A stretch of DNA of 64,000 nucleotides from Chloroflexi bacterium OLB13 (lineage in GTDB: Bacteria; Chloroflexota; Anaerolineae; Aggregatilineales; Phototrophicaceae). The notes beneath the pieces are model-generated. The model was not told the DNA's origin, searched no databases, and saw only the letters and a list, made by a program, of their open reading frames with translations. Below, piece by piece: positions 60,097 to 64,000 of the stretch. How positions within the stretch are numbered: position 1 is the first letter of the stretch; the number at the start of each line of letters is the position of its first letter. The stretch is taken from NCBI GenBank assembly GCA_001567485.1, contig JZRA01000009.1, forward strand, positions 62,001-126,000, given 5' to 3'. A program made the position numbers and the translations under genes.

Positions 60097-62367
60097 TTAC
60101 CTATAAACGTCGCCGCATGCGGATGCGGCAAGCTGTCCAATCGCGATCGCGCCGTCGTTCGGCGGCAGGTCGTGCGGCCAAAGCACCTCAAAGCCGGATG
60201 CTTTTAGCCGCGCCGTTGTCCGCCCTAACAGCAGTCTGTTCTGGAAACACCCTCCGCTCAGGATGACCGTTGGCTCGTCGGCCGCGCGCGCCACCGCCAG
60301 CGCCATTTCGGCCAGCGTGTTGTGGAACTTGGCGGCGGCTTCGCCGGCGGAACGGGTCTGCGAGTCGGACATCATCCCTCGAATAATCGGCCTCCACTCC
60401 ATGATCCATCGCACGGGGGCTTTATCGACAGTGAAGGACGTCACTTGGAACGGGTAATATTCGTCCGTGCTGACGGTTCGCGCGGCGGCCTCGAGCAGCA
60501 TCGCCGCCTGCCCCTCAAACGAACATGTCTGCGCCAAGCCGAGCAGCGCGGCGGCGGCATCGAATAAGCGCCCCATGCTGGCGCAGCGCGGGCTGTTTAC
60601 GCCGCGCTCAACGGCACGCAGCAGCACACGTAGCTCGCTGGCGGTGAAGTGCAGCAAATCAATGGGCGGTGCGCCGTCGAACGCCGCCCACAGCGCACCG
60701 AGCGCGCTCCGGCGTGGTTCGCGCGCGGCAGCATCTCCGCCCGGCAGCGGAAACGGCGCAAGCTGTGCGACATGTTCTAGCGGCTGGCCCGGCACGACCC
60801 GAAACCGCCTCGCTGCCCCAGATCGTGCCGTCGGGCCGTACCCCGTGCCATCCCATGCCAATCCGAGCGCGCGGCCTGTAAAACCTGTCTCGGCGAGGAC
60901 AGCGTAGACGTGCGCGGCATGATGCTGCACGCGTTGGATGGGCTGGCGATAGTCGCGTGCCATGTGCGACGTGGCGTAATCAGGGTGAAGATCACAGACG
61001 ACGACCGCCGGCCTTGTGCGGTGAAAGGCGGTGAGGTGGTCAACAGCTTGTGCGATTGACTGCTGCGTGCGGATGTCGTCGGCGTCGCCCAAGTGCGGAC
61101 TGAGGCTGATCACGCCGTCGTGGCTGAGGGCAACCGTGACTTTTTGATTCGGCCCGACGGCGAGCGTGCCGCTGGGCGGGACGGCTGCTTGCAGCGCCAC
61201 CGCCTGTGCATAGCCACGCGCGCGGCGCAGCATGAGCGTCTCGCCGCCAACGACGGTCACGACGCTGTCGTCCACCGCTGCGGCAATGGGCCGGTCGTGC
61301 ATCAGCACCGCATCCGCGATGGTGGCGAATTCGTCCAGCGCCTCAGCGTCGTCAATAATCATCGGCGCGCCCGACACGTTGCCGCTGGTGCAGACCACCG
61401 GAAAGCCGAGGTCGGCCATCAGTAGGTGATGCAGCGGCGTGTAGGGGAGTATCGCGCCAACGGTGTCCAGCCCCGGCGCGATTTCATCCGGCAGCGAGCC
61501 GCGCGAGTCGAGCAGCACAATCGGGGCTTGGCGCGACGTGAGCAAAGCGCGCGCTTCCGGCGGTACGGCGCACGTAGAATCGACATCTGCGAGGGTTGGG
61601 AACATCACCGCCAGCGGTTTGTGCGGACGGTTCTTGCGATCACGCAGGCGTTGAATCGCGTGGCCGTCGCGGGCGTCGCACAGCAGTTGATAGCCGCCGA
61701 TCCCCTTTAGCGCGATGATTCCGCCGGCTCGTATGATGTCCCCGGCCTGTCGTAGTGCGTCGTCGCGGTGTGCTGCCGCCTTGCGGTCGATCATCAGCGT
61801 GAGCTGTGGGCCGCAGCGTGGGCAGGCGATCGGCTGGGCGTGAAAGCGGCGATCTGACGGGTCGTGATATTCCGCGCTGCACTCCGGACACAGCGCAAAC
61901 GCGCGCATCGTTGTGTTGGCGCGGTCATAAGGCAAGCCGGTGACGATTGTCACGCGTGGCCCGCAGTGTGTGCAGTTGAGGAATGGATAACGGTAGCGCC
62001 GGTCATCCGGATTGAACAGCTCGCGCAGGCAGTCGTCGCAGGTGGCGAGGTCGGGCAGCACTTCCGCCGTCAGCGCGCCTTCGACATGGCTGTCGATGAT
62101 GACGAATTCGACCGCGCCGGTAGCGGGAAGATCGACCCGGCTCATCGTATCGACGCGGCCGGGCGCAGGCAGCTCTGCTGCGAGCCGCCGTTCGAACTGA
62201 CCGAGCGCATCCGCAGCGCCTTCGATTTCGACCGCTGCGCCCTGCGGCGTGTTAGCGACCGTCCCGGTCAGCCCCAGCGACCGGGCGAGGGTATACACGA
62301 ACGGCCGAAAGCCGACCCCCTGCACGGCCCCGGTGACGATCAGGCGGCGGCGGCTGATCGTAGTCAC
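60097..62367 (-). CDS. hypF: Carbamoyltransferase HypF for NiFe-hydrogenase maturation
   Basis: 756 aa, GTG start at 62367 in a GTGA overlap with the protease. Makes the CN ligand precursor from carbamoyl phosphate. Domains: acylphosphatase-like (TGAVQGVGFRPFVYTLARSL), two zinc-finger CxxC pairs (CDDC with CTHC, CPEC with CPRC), a YrdC-like domain (GIIALKGIGGYQLLCDA, RKNRPHKPLAVM), and a Kae1-like domain with HHAAHVYAVLAETG and LSGGCFQNRLL. Complete. Coupled to the hydrogenase subunit and protease. Confidence 0.97.
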   Translation of the reverse strand: MTTISRRRLIVTGAVQGVGFRPFVYTLARSLGLTGTVANTPQGAAVEIEGAADALGQFERRLAAELPAPGRVDTMSRVDLPATGAVEFVIIDSHVEGALTAEVLPDLATCDDCLRELFNPDDRRYRYPFLNCTHCGPRVTIVTGLPYDRANTTMRAFALCPECSAEYHDPSDRRFHAQPIACPRCGPQLTLMIDRKAAAHRDDALRQAGDIIRAGGIIALKGIGGYQLLCDARDGHAIQRLRDRKNRPHKPLAVMFPTLADVDSTCAVPPEARALLTSRQAPIVLLDSRGSLPDEIAPGLDTVGAILPYTPLHHLLMADLGFPVVCTSGNVSGAPMIIDDAEALDEFATIADAVLMHDRPIAAAVDDSVVTVVGGETLMLRRARGYAQAVALQAAVPPSGTLAVGPNQKVTVALSHDGVISLSPHLGDADDIRTQQSIAQAVDHLTAFHRTRPAVVVCDLHPDYATSHMARDYRQPIQRVQHHAAHVYAVLAETGFTGRALGLAWDGTGYGPTARSGAARRFRVVPGQPLEHVAQLAPFPLPGGDAAAREPRRSALGALWAAFDGAPPIDLLHFTASELRVLLRAVERGVNSPRCASMGRLFDAAAALLGLAQTCSFEGQAAMLLEAAARTVSTDEYYPFQVTSFTVDKAPVRWIMEWRPIIRGMMSDSQTRSAGEAAAKFHNTLAEMALAVARAADEPTVILSGGCFQNRLLLGRTTARLKASGFEVLWPHDLPPNDGAIAIGQLAASACGDVYR

Positions 62368-62831
62368 ACGGCCGCCGTACCGCCCGGCGCATGCAGGACG
62401 GCATCCACGACGGCGTCGGCGCGTGCCACGATCTCCGGCACTTGTGCGCGCAGCGTCGGCGACAACGACAGCCCGAATGCAAACGATTCGGCCCCGATCG
62501 AGATGATCTGCGCGGAGGGCCGGCGCCCATACAGCAGACCCGCGGAACGCAGCAGCGACTCCGGCGCAGCGTGATGTGTCAGCGCGGCCCGCGAGTCGGC
62601 TGCTGCGACCGGCGCGATACGCACCTGTCCTACCGGCAGTTCCGCGTTCGCGTCGATGAAGATCACGTGATCGGCGCGGCTAATCGGCGCGGCGTGTTCT
62701 GGCATCAACTGTGCTGCCGTGATGATCTGTACGTCCGACGCGCTGTATCGCTCGTCTAAGGCGTGCGCGACGACATGCCCGATGGCGTCATCTGTGCGCA
62801 GCGTGCTGCCGTAGCCGATCACGAGAATCAT
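62364..62831 (-). CDS. NiFe-hydrogenase maturation protease (HyaD/HoxW type)
   Basis: 155 aa from ATG at 62831, an ATGA overlap with the hydrogenase gene; the longer frame lies inside it. Family motifs: GYGSTLRTDDAIG near the start, FIDANAELPVG with an Asp nickel ligand, and HHAAPESLL with a His ligand. Cleaves the C-terminal tail of the large subunit after nickel insertion, and the neighbouring subunit has such a tail. The usual Glu in the first motif is not in its common position (GSTLRTDD), but the Asp is kept. Confidence 0.93.
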   Translation of the reverse strand: MILVIGYGSTLRTDDAIGHVVAHALDERYSASDVQIITAAQLMPEHAAPISRADHVIFIDANAELPVGQVRIAPVAAADSRAALTHHAAPESLLRSAGLLYGRRPSAQIISIGAESFAFGLSLSPTLRAQVPEIVARADAVVDAVLHAPGGTAAV

Positions 62832-64000
62832 CGCTTGAGCACCTCGACGACTTCGCCGTTTGGCGTGAGAAGTTCGACCTGCATGGGCATCTGGCCGACC
62901 GCGTGGGTTGAACAGCTCAGGCAGGGATCGAACGCGCGAATGATCGACTCGACGCGATTGAGCATACCGTCGTTGAGGCTTCCGCCGCGAACGTAACGCT
63001 TGGCGACCTCGTACACCCCGCGATCCATCGCGTAGTTGTTGTTGCCGGTCGCGATGATCAGGTTGGCGCGGGTGATTAGTCCGTTGTCGTCGATCTCGTA
63101 GTGGTGCAGCAGCGTCCCGCGCGGCGCTTCGCTGATGCCAACGCCCCACGACCGGTTCGGCTCTGCCACGGCGCGGGTTCGCTTGCTCAAGATGTCCGGT
63201 TCGCGCAGCAGCATCCCGACCTTTTCCAGCCCGTACATGATCTCGATCAGGCGGGCCGTGTGGTAGTGGAATGAACTCTGTGTATCCTGTTCGCGGAATA
63301 GGCCGAGGTATTCGTCAGCGCGCGGCGTGCCGCACCGGCCAACAATGTTGAGGCGTGCCAGCGGGCCGACACGATACACGCCGTCCGGATAACCCATCGG
63401 CCGATAGAACGGCGTCTTGAGAAACGACCACGGCTCGACCGCTTCTTGCAGAAACTCGGTGTAGTGGTCGGCGCTCAGCTGATCGGCGATCACCTCACCA
63501 GTGCCGTTGATGATGCGCACTGGGCCGTCGTAGAACTCCAGCGTATTCTCGGCGTTCGTCAGGCCCATAAACAGCGTCTTGACGTTTGCGAACGTCGCGA
63601 TCTCGTCCTCGAAGTATGGGAGAACCGTGCGGTACCACTCTAGGGTGCGCCGCGCGATGTCCAGCCCTTCGGGGATCATTGCGAGCATCGCATCCCGCGC
63701 ATCCTCGCTCAACGGCGCATTCACGCCGCCCGGCACGACCCAGCCCGGATGAATACGCTTGCCGCCCAGCAGTTCGATGATCGTCTGGCCGATCTGCCGC
63801 AGGCGCACGCCGTCTCGCGCCAGTACCGGGTCGGCCTCCGCCACGCCGAACAAACTGCGCTTTTCCGGGACTTCGTCCATGCCCAGCAGCAGATCAGGCG
63901 ACGACAGGTAGAAGAAGCTGAGCGCGTGGCTCTGGATCATCTGCGCGAGGTTGAGGATTTGCCGCAGTTTGGTCGCGGTCTCCGGGATCTCGACCGCCAG
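62828..64000 (-). CDS. NiFe-hydrogenase large subunit (group 3 type), N-terminus outside window
   Basis: The last 391 codons are visible and the frame is open to position 64000 (reading LAVEIPETATKLRQIL). It carries the C-terminal nickel motif DPCLSCSTHAVGQMP; the first CxxC motif would be outside. The tail after the last ligand His is AVGQMPMQVELLTPNGEVVE and four more residues, matching a substrate of the protease encoded next. Shape and motif suit bidirectional, cofactor-linked (HoxH-like) enzymes, but group assignment needs the rest. Confidence 0.92.
   Translation of the reverse strand: MAVEIPETATKLRQILNLAQMIQSHALSFFYLSSPDLLLGMDEVPEKRSLFGVAEADPVLARDGVRLRQIGQTIIELLGGKRIHPGWVVPGGVNAPLSEDARDAMLAMIPEGLDIARRTLEWYRTVLPYFEDEIATFANVKTLFMGLTNAENTLEFYDGPVRIINGTGEVIADQLSADHYTEFLQEAVEPWSFLKTPFYRPMGYPDGVYRVGPLARLNIVGRCGTPRADEYLGLFREQDTQSSFHYHTARLIEIMYGLEKVGMLLREPDILSKRTRAVAEPNRSWGVGISEAPRGTLLHHYEIDDNGLITRANLIIATGNNNYAMDRGVYEVAKRYVRGGSLNDGMLNRVESIIRAFDPCLSCSTHAVGQMPMQVELLTPNGEVVEVLKR

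Noticed and set aside
1-64000. CRISPR arrays, tRNA or rRNA genes, insertion sequences, prophage
   Set aside because: No regular short direct repeats with spacers, cloverleaf-like segments, transposase or integrase motifs were seen on either strand. tRNAscan-SE would be decisive for tRNAs.

Overview
The window is about 62-65% GC and gene-dense, with most genes on the minus strand. It holds five sugar- or iron-type ABC importer operons, LacI, GntR-LacI and IclR regulators, glycan-active enzymes, a very large secreted PKD/beta-propeller protein, and the start of a NiFe-hydrogenase/pyruvate:ferredoxin oxidoreductase block. This mix suggests a heterotrophic, at least facultatively anaerobic Chloroflexota bacterium of the Anaerolineae type. 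That placement is inferred from gene content only; the window has no rRNA, tRNA or other marker. I saw no CRISPR array, transposase, integrase or prophage gene.

Layout. 3-2384 (+): 3' part of a UgpC/MalK-type ATPase followed by a glycerophosphodiesterase-like protein. 2420-3436 (-): LacI regulator. 3769-11327 (-): an IclR-controlled operon of sialidase-like protein, DapA/NanA-family aldolase, sugar-binding protein, two permeases, a second divergent DapA-family protein and an SDR dehydrogenase. 11561-14725 (-): GH38 alpha-mannosidase. 14883-20073 (-): iron/siderophore-type ABC importer whose binding protein is a tandem fusion of two binding domains, with a DUF2218 gene inside the operon. 20345-29202 (-): GntR-LacI regulator, frameshifted binding protein, two permeases, ATPase, PHP metallohydrolase, and a DUF5054/GH38-like enzyme. 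29336-30454 (-): Gfo/Idh/MocA oxidoreductase, divergent from 30642-37233 (+): creatininase-like hydrolase, SDR broken by an amber codon, ribose-type binding protein, ATPase, permease and FGGY kinase. 37262-38521 (-): MFS transporter. 38810-43050 (-): binding protein, two permeases and an SMP-30 lactonase. 43270-45738 (-): GH2 beta-mannosidase. 45809-46423 (-): small membrane protein. 46673-55006 (-): 2777-aa secreted PKD/repeat/beta-propeller protein. 55429-64000 (-): hydrogenase large subunit (runs off the window), its maturation protease, HypF, NifJ and a dihydroorotate-dehydrogenase-like protein, with ATGA/GTGA overlaps at most junctions.

How it fits together. Oligosaccharides or glycosides are bound outside the cell, imported by ABC systems, trimmed inside by mannosidases or sialidase-like enzymes that lack signal peptides, and fed through aldolases, dehydrogenases, a lactonase and a sugar kinase. 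Pyruvate is oxidised by NifJ and reductant may be disposed of by the NiFe hydrogenase. Features that ordinary annotation would miss: a stem-loop without a U-tract lies between the binding-protein gene and the membrane/ATPase genes in all five importers; all five binding proteins end their signal peptide in A-Q-(D/E) with no lipobox cysteine; and the IclR and GntR-LacI genes have good promoters overlapped by dyads that look like autoregulatory operators.
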